Below, piece by piece: positions 1-10,530 of a stretch of 64,000 nucleotides of DNA. A model generated the notes under the pieces. It did no database searches and was not told the DNA's origin. It was given only the letters and a program-made list of their open reading frames with translations. The translations under genes and the position numbers were made by a program. The stretch is taken from NCBI RefSeq assembly GCF_032854445.1, contig NC_088302.1:18783338-18847337 (forward strand). The letters are read 5' to 3'. The stretch comes from Liolophura sinensis. Its lineage: Eukaryota; Mollusca; Polyplacophora; Chitonida; Chitonidae. Position 1 is the stretch's first letter, and every line of letters starts with the position of its first letter.

Positions 1-1002
1 CATTTCAGATAGCATGCCATAATACCATTCAAGATGACGTTCCATGAGCCTCTACGCTAGGACTGGCCAAAGAGAAAATTCATACTAACTTATCACAACG
101 TTCTTCATACATTTCGTGTTAATTTCGACAAAGTTTTCAAGAAATGTATCTAGTTCCGGCCATGCATGTTACTGACTGAGCAGATCTGAAGAATCTCGTT
201 TAGGATCTAGCACCATGTATGAGCATCCGGAGAGCCAGCCCATTAAGGGAGATAAGACACATTTCACTAATAATGAGGAACGTATTGCCATAGATTAAAG
301 CATCTAAAAACAGAGGAATATTTATAGCGTCACTTTACATTTTTTTTTGCTGAATGGATTTAGCCCCCATTAACTCGGGCAAATTACCAGTTGTTTTAGA
401 CGTGACAGGAACAGTTAAGTTGCGTAATACCGCCGAACGTTGATCGTTTAATGCTGGCATAATTAACAATTTTTGTGTCAGACTGACGTTCAGAAGCAAA
501 AGGGTTGTTCCGATGTCTTAATTGTAATTACCAGCATGGAGGTCCGAGAGAACTGTGTTTATTTGTCCCATGTGAGGCATTGGCTGGCGTTATCTGTCTG
601 ATAGGCGTGCTGCCATGGCTGCGAAGTCTAAGTGTCTTGTGTAAGCTGTGTCCAGCAACATCTACTGTAACATACCTGCCTTAATAGCAAATGATTTTAC
701 GAAGGGACATGGTCTCCAAGCGGTCCTAATACACCCTCGTACTGTCTAAAAACGAGTCTGTTAAATTAACAGAATAGTGTATTTTCTGAGTGAAGGGAGA
801 ATAGACTGTGTTATTGCTGCAACGATTATGTTATTTGTGACACACTTGTTCTACTATTCCAACAGAAAACTTTTGTTAATGTAAAGGAGTACTGTGTTGT
901 CTGGAGCATAATACTATGTTGCAATAACATAACCCGTTGCAGCTGTATTCAAAAAACATGTAATATTATGTCAAATTTAAGAGATTAGTTTTCTGATTGG
1001 AA
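1..1002. other. Single-copy DNA, no feature recognised
   Basis: No long reading frame, RNA gene or recognisable repeat was found on either strand. The base composition is moderately AT-rich with short homopolymers only. Confidence 0.5.
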
Positions 1003-1145
1003 TTTATCGGGAAGACATACAGGCATACGATTACATACGTAATCGTACCATCGTACTATTGTACGATACCGCGAAGCGATGTCTATGGAATGGAGCGATG
1101 GCACGATAGTACGATGATGGCCTAATCCGACTTCCATACCTGACC
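1003..1145. repeat. GATG/CATC palindromic element, copy A
   Basis: The stretch is built from short CGTACCATCG / CGATGGTACG-like words on both strands and ends in CGATGATGGCCTAATCCGACTTCC-like sequence. The same right end occurs at 6654-6680 (CGATGATGGCCTTATCAGG followed by CTTCC). The two loci therefore appear to be copies of one small palindrome-rich interspersed element. No coding capacity is visible. Confidence 0.5.
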
Positions 1146-1640
1146 TTTTTTCGTTGAACTGCATGGACGAAGAGGAAAGCCTCATGCACCATGCCAACAA
1201 GTTTGTGATAATGTTTACTTATTTGGAGAGAGTACAGTATCCGCTGAATGGCTCATTTCGTAATGTATAGGTATCTTGAGTTCCTTTAGTCAGCTAGGGC
1301 TTCTGTAACCCAACTGGAGGTTATACGAAAAGCTCAATGATGAAAGTGGTAAGACGCTGGCGTGCCTATATACGGGGATAAACGAAGAGACTAAAAGCCA
1401 TGCACTCTCATCACAGTGTTACCACTTTTCAGTTCATTTCAAGTAGACAATGGCAATGTTTTCGACCAAAGGGCCACAAATAATCAAATAAGTGCAATAC
1501 TAACATCCCCGCTACAGGGGTTATGCGCTATTAAATTGAGTGAATTTACAATGAATTGAGATTGTGGGAGGGATTATTACCAAGCCAATAGTGCTTAGCC
1601 AGTCTAAGCATCCTTCACATTAAACATCAAGGCGCTTCGA
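1146..1640. other. Single-copy DNA, no feature recognised
   Basis: No supported gene, RNA or repeat. Short open frames only. Confidence 0.5.
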
Positions 1641-2725
1641 TCATTTGCCGCCGGCTAATGACAACATAAACTGGAGAGTTCTCGCACGCAACCTAGACAA
1701 AGGTCTGTGAAGACGCATATCCATGTTATAGACTCCGCTATCCCGGGTGCAGGGCAGACTGTGGCATTATCAGGAAAAAATGGTTGTTCTGCTAAAACAA
1801 AGGGAATGTAAGAAGGTCTAAGAGGGACAGTAAAGTACAGTTTTATTGATCTATGTAGTACATAGATCAAAAGACGTATGTCCATACTATAGGCACTTCT
1901 AACCCGTATACAGGACTACGTTTACGGCAAGGCTTTAAGGACAGATTAAGACGTTTTTGTTTTGAGGAAAAAAATGGTTTTGTACAAACAGGGAATGAAA
2001 GTTTAAGGAGGACATTAACGTTTTATTGGCCAGATCAGCTGATTTTGAGATTTGATTTGATAGAGCATTGATCAACCCTACAGACACGGCGAATCCAGGT
2101 ACAGCGCTACCTTTACAAATGCAGATCAAGACGTTCTAGGAAAATGGGCTCTTCTGCAAAAGGAAAAGGAATGTAAGAACGCCTATAAGGAAGGCATTAA
2201 AGTACAGTTTTGTTGGCCCGATCAGATGATTTGCAGATTCGATCTAGTGCATTGATCAAAAGTTTTATATATCCATACCATAGGCTCAACAAACCCAGTT
2301 TAATATAATGCAGGGCTACTTTGAGTGAGTGAGTGCTTGGGGTTTAACGTCGTACTTAACAATTTTTCAGTCATATGACGACGAAGGAATCCGTACAGTG
2401 TATTTAATGTGCCTCCTTGTTGCAGGACGGATTTCCACCGCCTTACCGAAAGCAAGTAAGATGCCCCGCCCGAGTCATTATACTGATACAGGTCAACCAG
2501 TCGTTGCACTATCCCTTTCATGTTGAGAGCCAAGTGAGGAAGTTACAACTTCCTCTTTTAAGGTCTTAGGTGTCACTCGACCCAGAGGAATACTTTGACC
2601 ACAATGCTGTACAAAGGCAAATCGAGACGTTCTAATGAAAAATGGTTTTTCTGTAATAAAAAATGAAATGTAAGCAAGTACAGCTACGTGTAAGATATTA
2701 AAGTAAAATTTTATTGGCCTGATTC
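1641..2725. repeat. Old tandem array, about 190-bp unit, four diverged copies
   Basis: A recurring block can be followed by its A-rich word AAAAATGGTT..TTCTG..AAA near 1776, 1968, 2141 and 2637, each followed by GGAATGTAAG-like sequence, 'CATTAAAGTACAGTTTTATTGGCC' in variants, and a GATCAGCTGATTT motif. Spacing is about 170-195 bp once the SINE at 2325-2590 is removed from the fourth copy. Near 1848-1873 the junction contains an almost perfect palindrome, TTGATCTATGT-AGT-ACATAGATCAA. The array is clearly ancient because copies differ by many substitutions and indels. Confidence 0.6.
2325..2590 (-). mobile_element. SINE2-type element (tRNA-derived, CACT-tailed), minus strand
   Basis: On the minus strand it reads CCTAAGACCTTAAAAGAGG, then a region with GTGCAACGACTGGTTGACC, GGCGGTGGAAATCCGTCC, ATATGACTGAAAAATTGTTA and a CACT-repeat tail. 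The same modules occur in order at 30555-31262 and 56594-56890. An 8-bp direct repeat TACTTTGA flanks it at 2317-2324 and 2591-2598, consistent with a target-site duplication. It interrupts the fourth unit of the surrounding 190-bp array. The 5' tRNA-like head is missing, so it is truncated. Confidence 0.8.
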
Positions 2726-2734
2726 GGCTGATTT

Positions 2735-2802
2735 ATATTTATTTATTTATTTACTTATATGAAAGCAGGCAGAACCCAGGGGAAACCCACGACCGAGCTA
2801 AT
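2735..2802 (-). mobile_element. SINE1 3' fragment
   Basis: (TTTA)n followed by AGGCAGAACCCAGGGGAAAC and CCACGACC, matching the 3' tail and GC-rich core of the SINE1 copies elsewhere in the window, with most of the core deleted. Confidence 0.55.
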
Positions 2803-2967
2803 TTATAGATTTATGCACCAAAGACGTTCTAGTGTACTAAATAGAGAGTATCTACACATGGTCACAGGTAAGTATCACATACCACTGAAATGAAATTAGT
2901 GTCATTTACTTCTTTGTTCTATTCTATTCTTCATTACCTCATTAACATCGGTAATGTTTGAGGTAAT

Positions 2968-3815
2968 TACTGACATTTACGTCTGTATCACAACGTACTT
3001 GAATGTTCGATGTAAACAGTGATATTTACGTCTGTATCACAACGTACTTGGATGTTCGATGTAAACAGTGACATTTACGTCTGTATCACAACGTACTTGA
3101 ATGTTGCATGTAAACAGTGATATTTACGTCTGTATCACAATGTACTTGGCTGTTCGATGTAAACAGTGATATTTACGTCTGTATCACAATGTACTTGGAT
3201 GTTGCATGTAAACAGTGATATTTACGTCTGTATCACAACGTACTTGAATGTTGCATGTAAACAGTGACATTTACATCTGTATCACAACGTACTTGGATGT
3301 TCGACGTAAACAGTGATATTTACGTCTGTATCACAATGTACTTGGCTGTTCGACGTAAACAGTGATATTTACGTCTGTATCACAATGTACTTGGATGTTG
3401 GATGTAAACAGTGATATTTACGTCTGTATCACAATGTACTTGGATGTTGCATGTAAACAGTGACATTTACGTCTGTATCACAACGTACTTGGATGTTCGA
3501 CGTAAACAGTGATATTTAAGTCTGTATCACAACGTACTTGGATGTTCGACGTAAACAGTGATATTTACGTCTGTATCACAACGTACTTGGATGTTGCATG
3601 TAAACAGTGATATTTACGTCTGTATCACAATGTACTTGGCTGTTCGACGTAAACAGTGATATTTACGTCTGTATCACAACGTACTTGGATGTTGCATGTA
3701 AACAGTGACATTTACGTCTGTATCACAACGTTCTTGGATGTTCGACGTAAACAGTGATATTTACGTCAGTATCACAATGTACTTGGCTGTTGGATGTAAA
3801 CAGTGACATTCTCTT
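2968..3815. repeat. 49-bp minisatellite, about 17 units
   Basis: The word ATTTACGTCTGTATCACAAC recurs exactly every 49 bp from 2975 to the last recognisable start at 3808. Unit variants differ at a few fixed places: CAACG/CAATG, GGATG/GGCTG, TTCGA/TTGCA/TTGGA, and GATA/GACA. Each unit contains GTAAACA, a forkhead-type core, and an inverted pair GTAAA...TTTAC across the unit junction. Variants are partly interspersed, as expected from unequal exchange. No gene overlaps it. Confidence 0.95.
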
Positions 3816-3829
3816 CTGCATCATAACTC

Positions 3830-4450
3830 ATTTGAGAAAATCAGCCAATTTGAGGAAACCAAAGTATAACGCCTAGACAAAAAAACTACTGCCAGGAAAT
3901 CAGTGGCTTTACTTCTGTTTCGCAAATTACGTCAATCACGTAAATCAGTGGCGTTCATGTTTTTATCACAAAGTATTTTGAGGTATAATCACTGTCGTTT
4001 ACCTCTATATCACAACGAGTTTGAATGTAGGTTATCAGTGACGGGTCAGTTTAGAGTAACCTCCCTTGGTTGGCTCTTTTGTCGCCTAATGTAGAAATGT
4101 TTTACTTCCTTTGCGCATTTTGTTTTCGCTAATCACAAGCGCAGCTGAAACCTGTTATCAGAGATGTTGTGACGTGTAGTGAGATTAACCACTTATGTAA
4201 TTTTGTTTTAAGGTGACTGGTGCTGTCGGGTGTCACTATAGACACCACTGATGGGATGCCCCTGTAGCACTCCCTGTTCATAGTTCACTGTTTCTCTCGG
4301 TTCGGAACAAATGTACCATGTACTACTTCTGAGGGATATTCATTTCTCTCAACATGTCTAACATACACGTCTGTGGCACACATTATCCCAGAGAAATCAA
4401 AGGCGTTTACGTCTGTATCAGAAATTACTCTGGTATAATCTCCATCCTTC
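3830..4450. repeat. Diverged outskirts of the 49-bp array
   Basis: Words such as CGTTTACGTCTGTATCAGAA (4407-4426), GTTTACCTCTATATCACAAC (3994-4013) and TTTATCACAAAG (3961-3972) look like decayed copies of the 49-bp unit at irregular spacing. This suggests the homogeneous core expanded inside an older, longer repeat field. Confidence 0.45.
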
Positions 4451-4454
4451 TGTC

Positions 4455-4512
4455 TGTTTTTTTTTTTTTTTTTTTTTTGTGTTTGGTTTTTTTTCTCTCT
4501 TTTTTTATGTGT
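4455..4512. repeat. Poly-T / T-rich tract
   Basis: An uninterrupted run of about 20 T followed by T-rich sequence. Simple-sequence DNA. Confidence 0.9.
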
Positions 4513-4895
4513 AACAAGGATACGTGAAACTATTGGTGTTTGTTTCTAGATATGAAGTTTAGGATGTGTCATAACATATGAAAGTACAGTAAAAAGTTTC
4601 TCAGCTTTCCTGTTGTGCTGTACAAATGTTTTTAAACAACAGTTTTGTTAAGTCCACATCGGTCGTGACGTCAACGTGAGGTAGCTGTCAAAACAACTTT
4701 GTGGGGGGTGCGTGTTTGGGGGGTAGGGTGGCAGAGTCCGAACGAAGTAAATTCCCGACGATCGACGGAAAATACATGACATAGAGGGGTTATTAAGAGA
4801 TTCAAAATATGCCTCAGAAATAAACATTCTTTTGGGGGAAGGGGGGTCATAACTTTTGTCATTTCTCTGAAAACTATAGTTTTCGTTTTAGAGTC

Positions 4896-5060
4896 CTGTA
4901 CCATGTATGAGACTGGCTCATGACGTAAGAAATCGCAGGCTCGAATCCAACTGTCGACTTTAAGTGAGGAGGTTTATCAGGTATATGGATCTACATGACG
5001 AAGGTGGGTGTTTTACTCTGAACACGCTGGTTAATTACCCTCCACCCATAAAAATTGGAA
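4896..5060 (+). mobile_element. SINE3-type remnant
   Basis: Contains a B-box-like GGCTCGAATCC, then GAGGTTTATCAGGTATATGG, GTTTTACTCTGAACACGC and CTCCACCCATAAA. The same order occurs at 21432-21605 and in fragments at 35826, 46905 and 59025. Strongly diverged. Confidence 0.55.
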
Positions 5061-5480
5061 AGGAACCACTCTGCTACATAGTCTTTAATTTGTCTCCGCG
5101 GTCAAAAGGACGTCGATGTCTGCTGGAAACAATCTTAAGCGGCTTTCTTGGCGGCGAAGTTTTGCAAATCACGCAACTTTTGCTGTTGGGATGAACTAGT
5201 CGATTGCGCCGGCAGTGAATTATCGGAAATATCGTTGTAACTAAGGCATGCCATTTCCAATTCGAAACAAGTATGTACTCGACGCCTAAATTTTGTGGGT
5301 TATTACCGCACGTCTATCCTATGTCTCGTGCGAGATCGGTCTGGCGGGATGTAATATGACAGATGACGATAATTAGACCCTCCGTGATGTGTCGGATGAG
5401 GTTTGCTTGCGGCCGTCAGTCTCACTCTCCTCACATACCTCTTATGTAGTTAGATTTCGTGGGCGTAGACTTGATTCTAT
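5061..5480. other. Single-copy DNA, no feature recognised
   Basis: No gene, RNA or repeat could be supported. Confidence 0.5.
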
Positions 5481-5522
5481 CTGGGACTAATATAACAGAT
5501 ATATATCTTATATTAGTCCCAG
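5481..5522. repeat. 42-bp near-perfect palindrome
   Basis: Arms CTGGGACTAATATA (5481-5494) and TATATTAGTCCCAG (5509-5522) are exact reverse complements. The centre AGATATATATCT (5497-5508) is itself a perfect palindrome. Two extra bases AC separate the left arm from the centre. It would form a cruciform or hairpin. Confidence 0.95.
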
Positions 5523-5699
5523 AGTCTATATTCTGCACTGAGCTTACGACGTCCTTTGCAAAGTTCTAAGTCGAATGATTTAGGCAACTCATTATTTAAC
5601 TTTCATAACTGCATATTCTTCGGTCTATATTTGATCTTGTTTTGTGGTAAACATTGTGTTTTCGTTGTACACGTTAACGTCTATAGCCATCGATAGTTT

Positions 5700-6295
5700 C
5701 TAGCCAACACTCTCTACTCTTACATGATACTCTTTATGTATGTCTTTTCTTGCTTTATACATGTTTCCAAACACCTTCTATAACTACATGACAAACATTT
5801 CGACTGCTTCAAGGCGACACCTTCTATTTCTACGTGTTAAAGGCCTACACGTTTTGATTGCTTAAAGACTACAAATTATATTCTTATTTGGTACATGTTT
5901 GCTTGATTGCTTTAGTCCAATGCCTTCTATTTTTACCTGGTGCACGTTACTATTCCTCTGACCAAAAATCCTTTATTCCTGCATGATACACGTTTCAAGT
6001 TCCTCAAGCCAACACCTATTGTTCCACGATATAAGTTGCGTCAAAGTAAAAAATCTTCTGTTCTTGCATTGTACACGTTACCATTGCTTCAAGCCAACTG
6101 GTTAAATTCTGACATGGTACACCTTGCTTCAAGTTAGCGCGCTCTTTTCTTGCATGCTAGACGGTTCCGTTGCTTCAATTCAATTCATCACATCTATTCT
6201 TGCATAATGTATACTCTTGTATAATGAACCAAATAGTTCGAACCAAAACCCCTCTATCCTTGCATTGTACGTGTTACGACTGTTTTATAGCAATA
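5700..6295. repeat. Degenerate 46-bp tandem repeat, part 1
   Basis: The pattern 'CTTCTATTCTTGCATGGTACACGTT...ATTGCTTCAAGCCAAC' recurs with a spacing near 46 bp (for example ACACGTT words near 5943, 5989 and 6075). Units are strongly diverged. The array is broken at 6299 by the palindromic element and resumes at about 6690. Confidence 0.6.
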
Positions 6296-6298
6296 TCT

Positions 6299-6684
6299 GG
6301 AAGCCGGGTAAGATCATCATCGTATCATCGTACCATTGTTCCATCACCTTGCAGTAGCACGAAGTGATGGCACGATGATGCGAAGCGAATGTTAGCATCG
6401 TGCATCGTGTCATCGCTTCGCGCCAATGTGTCATCGTTTTGTGCCATTGCCCTCTTAAGTGAACAGAGCACTGCACCGCGGTCTTTATTTTATGTTTCCG
6501 CCACTAAATAAGAGTCTATATACATACCAATATTTATTGTTTTGCGTCGAGCGTTTATCCTTAAGCGTGTACACGAAGTAAGCGATGACACGATCGCTGG
6601 AAGCGATGGTACCATGCTAACTTCGTGTCATCGCTTCTGTGCGATGGCTCGATGATGGCCTTATCAGGCTTCCACACCAATACC
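6299..6684. mobile_element. GATG/CATC palindromic element, copy B (MITE-like)
   Basis: The left end GGAAGCCGGGTAAGATCATC (6300) and the right end ...GATGGCCTTATCAGGCTTCC (ending 6680) are inverted copies: the right end reversed reads GGAAGCCTGATAAGGCCATC. Between them are nested inverted GATGACACGATG / CATCGTGTCATC words. It splits the 46-bp tandem array, whose units resume immediately after it, so it is an insertion. A plain middle section at about 6475-6570 may be unrelated. There is no transposase. Confidence 0.55.
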
Positions 6685-6838
6685 TTCTTTTCCTTCGTGA
6701 CACACGATGCGATTGCTTCAAGCCAGCTGCATCTTTTCTTGAATGGTACACGTTTCAATTTCTTCAAACCAACATCTTGTATTCTTGAATTCTACACGTC
6801 GTGATGGTTCAAGCCAATGTCTTCTATTCCTACATGGA
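6685..6838. repeat. Degenerate 46-bp tandem repeat, part 2
   Basis: CTTCTTTTCCTTCGTGACACACG, GATTGCTTCAAGCCAGC, TTCTTGAATGGTACACGTTT and CTTCTATTCCTACATGG continue the array interrupted at 6299. Confidence 0.55.
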
Positions 6839-6862
6839 ATAAATAAATAAATAAATAAATAA
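6838..6862. repeat. (AAAT)n microsatellite
   Basis: Six tandem AAAT units directly follow the end of the 46-bp array. Confidence 0.9.
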
Positions 6863-7610
6863 AGTCAACACCAACACCTAGAATATAAGCGCGCAAGACA
6901 CGGGGAATTTGAGAATAACTTAACTCCCTCAGTGTTGACTACCATAAATCTCTTAAAAGTCAGCACACATTATCCGTCTGTAACGCCAGACGCCCTCTCT
7001 TACTGATATAGTACCGTCCCTTAATCTGATGTATTCCTGCTTCTACCATACATATTGATTGCGAACCGCTCCGCTCCGTGGAATGACTAATATACGTTAT
7101 CGTGGCCTTAAGCAGTGCCTTCACATCATATGTTACTTACGTAAGCAGCTCGGCACCATAGCCCCGAGGTTTGAAACAAGGCAATAAACGCTATATCAGT
7201 TTGCCGGAGACAAGCCTTGATCGGCAATATACGTACACCGACAGTGCCTGACAACGTTGATAAATCCCCAGATGACATAAAGTATACAGAGAAACGCCAT
7301 TGTTGTATAGTCCGAGGAAGAAACGTTATGCAATATTTGATGGCCAAATTCCCCAGTTGACAGAATTCATGAATCCACTGCAAATTGGAATTTGACTTAC
7401 ACTTGATGCACGGAAGCGGACCAATTTGTGTAGGTAAACCCAATACAGTAATCCTTTGTCACAACACGCATGCGTTCAAACCTTCTTGTTATATGTGTCT
7501 GTAACGTGTATTTCGAAATATACACAACCTCTATATTCCGTTTCTCCAGAAAAATGTACACTGCTCCAAGATACTAGTGATAGTCACAGTTTCTCTGCAC
7601 AAAGTTCATG
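6863..7610. other. Single-copy DNA, no gene supported
   Basis: A 105-codon minus-strand frame (7126-7443) has no recognisable domain and no supporting splice context. I see nothing else. Confidence 0.4.
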
Positions 7611-7842
7611 GGGCCTCCGTGGTCTGGTGGTTAATGTATTAACGATTAGCGCAATGATCTGGCTGCCTCTCACCAATGCGACCGCTGTGAGTTCAGGTCC
7701 AGCTCATATGAAGACTTCCACTCGTGTGTAGAAGGTCGTGAATTCTGTACGGTTTCCTCCTACCATAATGCTGGCCACCGTCGTAGAAGTGAAATATTAT
7801 TGAGTAGGGCGTAATACACCAATCAAATCAATAAATAAATCT
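7611..7842 (+). mobile_element. SINE1-type element, diverged
   Basis: The head GGCCTCCGTGGTCTGGTGG is a degenerate tRNA A-box region. GAGTTCAGGTCC is a B-box-like motif. The core holds CATAATGCTGGCCACCGTCG and TAGGGCGTAATACACCAATC, then (AAAT)n. Flanks CTCTGCACAAAGTT (left) and CTCTACAAAGTT (right) look like a diverged target-site duplication. Confidence 0.85.
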
Positions 7843-8888
7843 CTACAAAGTTAATATTCCGTTCTCTTCATAAGCCCGACTTCATAAGTTTTGTGTCAAT
7901 GCTTTTTCAGGCACCGGTCACAAACATGTACCTAGTACGGCCTAAAATCCCAAGCATACATACACAAAGGCATGTAGTTTATCTACAGAAATATCGTATC
8001 TATATATAAAGAGTTCCTATTCCGTTTTTGTCGTGATAATACACAGTTACTGATCCAAAGTCATGTAGTTTTCTACGTACAATTCTTATCTACACCTACA
8101 GTGTTTCTGTTCCATTCTTATTTTAACATTCATAAGTGTCCCAAACCGCTGGTCTAAGTATAAACTGTGTTCCAAGCCCATCCGTGAAAAGTTTCATAAC
8201 ACGATGCATATGCAGATACTGGCTACCGGCAATGTATGCTCTCTCTATATATATGCGATTCTATATCTAATTCTGTTTCTCCCGTGAAATGTGTTCAGCT
8301 TCGTCTCTGTATATTCATTTGCAGTTTCTGTTTCAATAATCAGTAGTGAGTAAGAGAAGGTGCAGTTAATATTAAGTGTATGATTTGCTTCACTTTCAGA
8401 TTCTCCTTGCTTACATTGCTGTGTAAATTTAAGTGTTTCTAGTTTCTGGCTGATGCCATTTATATTGCTCAACTTGCGTTTTTGATTGATGTTTGACGAC
8501 AATTAGGTGTCCACCTATATTCCGAGAGTGTTGGTATGTTTCACAGCTGTACACTTTGTGTTGGGTTTGTCGATGGTTTTCCTGTATATCTATACTATCC
8601 ACGCCAAGTCAATATTGACACCTTCACAGATGTAGTTGCTGGAAGGATCTTGCCAATCGGAGTACCAATGTCCGATCGGAGGATGTAATTAGCTGTGCTA
8701 ATGACCATCCTGACATCTATTGCCTTCTGGTCTAGACGACACCCCAAGGGATCACCGACCCAATCCACAACGTCTTAACTGTAGACATTAGCCCCCGGGA
8801 CGACTGACCCTCCCCTCTCATCTCACCACAACCTGAGACCCACGCGAAAACTGCAACGCTGGGATCTGTCACCATTCTATATTCAACA
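7843..8888. other. AT-rich DNA with faint degenerate repeats
   Basis: Phrases of the type 'CTATATTCCGTTTCTCC' recur loosely near 7525, 8010, 8110 and 8260, suggesting a very old tandem field. No gene or RNA could be supported. Confidence 0.35.
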
Positions 8889-9215
8889 GTGACCTTTAAC
8901 AAAAAGTGCCAAAGAAGTGAAAGAGAACCTGAGGCGTGCCCTCAGATCACATTGCTGTTTACAAAAGCGACGAAATACGGTGTGCCAAGGGGCACTATAG
9001 TTTCCTGGGAAAGCGTGACGGCTTTAGAAAACGCTCTAGTTCTGCTCAATTACGTGAAGAACCGGTTTCCGACTGAGTTGAGGAGAATCTCCCCAACGCG
9101 CACTGTTTCCCAGGAACACTCATCTCACATGATACAGACTTACCATCGCCTCAATGGCCAGGGCAATTTTCATTTCAGAAGAGATAAACTCCTCTCATTT
9201 AGTTTTCAAGATTGA
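8889..9215 (+). other. Unassigned 108-codon open frame, possible exon
   Basis: A frame is open for 108 codons on the plus strand, beginning with GTG and with no internal ATG until about residue 81. It is less AT-rich than its surroundings. ATTCAACAG directly upstream could act as a splice acceptor. No domain, signal peptide or repeat is evident. I do not recognise it, and it may be chance. Confidence 0.2.
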
Positions 9216-10394
9216 CATGCAACTCGTCACCATTAGCAGGGATATGGATCACCACGACAAGTTAAGCATTTCCGAGTCGCTTTGTCTTAGGCCAAAATGG
9301 TGTAATAGCTTTGTGTGCAGAAATGTAATATAGATCCATTCCCAGAACCCCAATACCGTCAGGCTGTAACCCAGTAAGCACTCTTCTCTAGGTTGATGAT
9401 AAACTATTTTTAAAACTTGACAACATGATATGAGAGAAACGATAGCGTGTACAGTGCCCGTCAGTGGCGTCTGTATACATTGACACATTACGTCTGACTC
9501 ACGGTTGAAGTACAGTATACTTGATACTGACGTTTATTCTACAGACACGGCCATCATTGTTTGAATGACCACACAGGACTACCCGATAGCCCGAGCAGGC
9601 TTTATGACTTCATCGCGTCCTGGACGTCCTAAATTGTGATCTATACCGTTGTCAGTCCACCATAAAACTACACCAACGATTCCAATATATCGACAGAAGG
9701 TAATGCGTAATATTACCAAACCAAGCACTTATGGTATCTGGCTTGACGTCAGTGACTAGCGTTTCTGGACATTCCGTAATAACGTACTGTTTTCAAACTG
9801 CCATACACATCCGACAAGTTCAAGCTTGACTAAGCAGTAATACGTCTTCTCCCAGGCTAGGAAATTAAAATATTCCTTGTCTTTATGGCATGTTCTCTAA
9901 CATTTATGGAAAATTTGAAGAAAAAAAATACCACTGCCTGCCTAGAGCGGATGTCATGTCATCTATATTTCCATGTGCAATGAAATGTTCAATTAGTGTA
10001 ATCCTCGGTTCGATTCCGGTTTTTCAGTCATTTTTTTTGTTCACTCTCAAACATGACAGGTCTTTATTTTACACAGATTTGTCCGCAGAAGAAAAGGAAC
10101 ACATGCCTTAAACTGAAATCCCTCAATTCCCATAGACGCAGATGTTTAGGATATGTTCTCACTATGCCTTCTGTTGATTTCCCTATCCTGCTACAAAACA
10201 TGGAATAAATTATCAACACAAATCAGAAGTCGGACATCTACTGTCTGTTTAAATCAAAATTAAAATCTGAACTGCTGCAACAGATGCTTATTACGTAGTG
10301 TTCGCTCAGTAGCATATATGAGTCATGCACATGTGTTTCGCTTTGTTTCATATTTCTTTAAAGATAAAAAGAAATCAGTCATCTGCCATCTGTA
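9216..10394. other. Single-copy DNA, no feature recognised
   Basis: Only short frames without recognisable content. No repeat copy was identified. Confidence 0.45.
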
Positions 10395-10419
10395 CTATAT
10401 GACTTACAATTACCGTCAT

Positions 10420-10530
10420 TATTATTAATTTATGACAACGTTGGGACAGAGCAAGCTCTGTGGAGCTTTGTTCCCGCTATTATTGTCTTATATCGGTATA
10501 TTGGTGAATAAAAAATCAGTCAATCAATAT
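10420..10530 (+). repeat. Probable interspersed-repeat 3' end
   Basis: GGGACAGAGC...GGAGCTTTGTTCCC contains short inverted words (GAGC/GCTC, GGGAACAAAG complement), followed by TATTGGTGAATAAAAAATCA and GTCAATCAAT. This resembles a retroelement 3' end with an AATAAA-containing tail. No second copy is present here to prove it. Confidence 0.35.

Noticed and set aside
2968-3815. CRISPR-like array of regular repeats
   Set aside because: Units are contiguous 49-bp tandem copies without unique spacers, in an animal genome.
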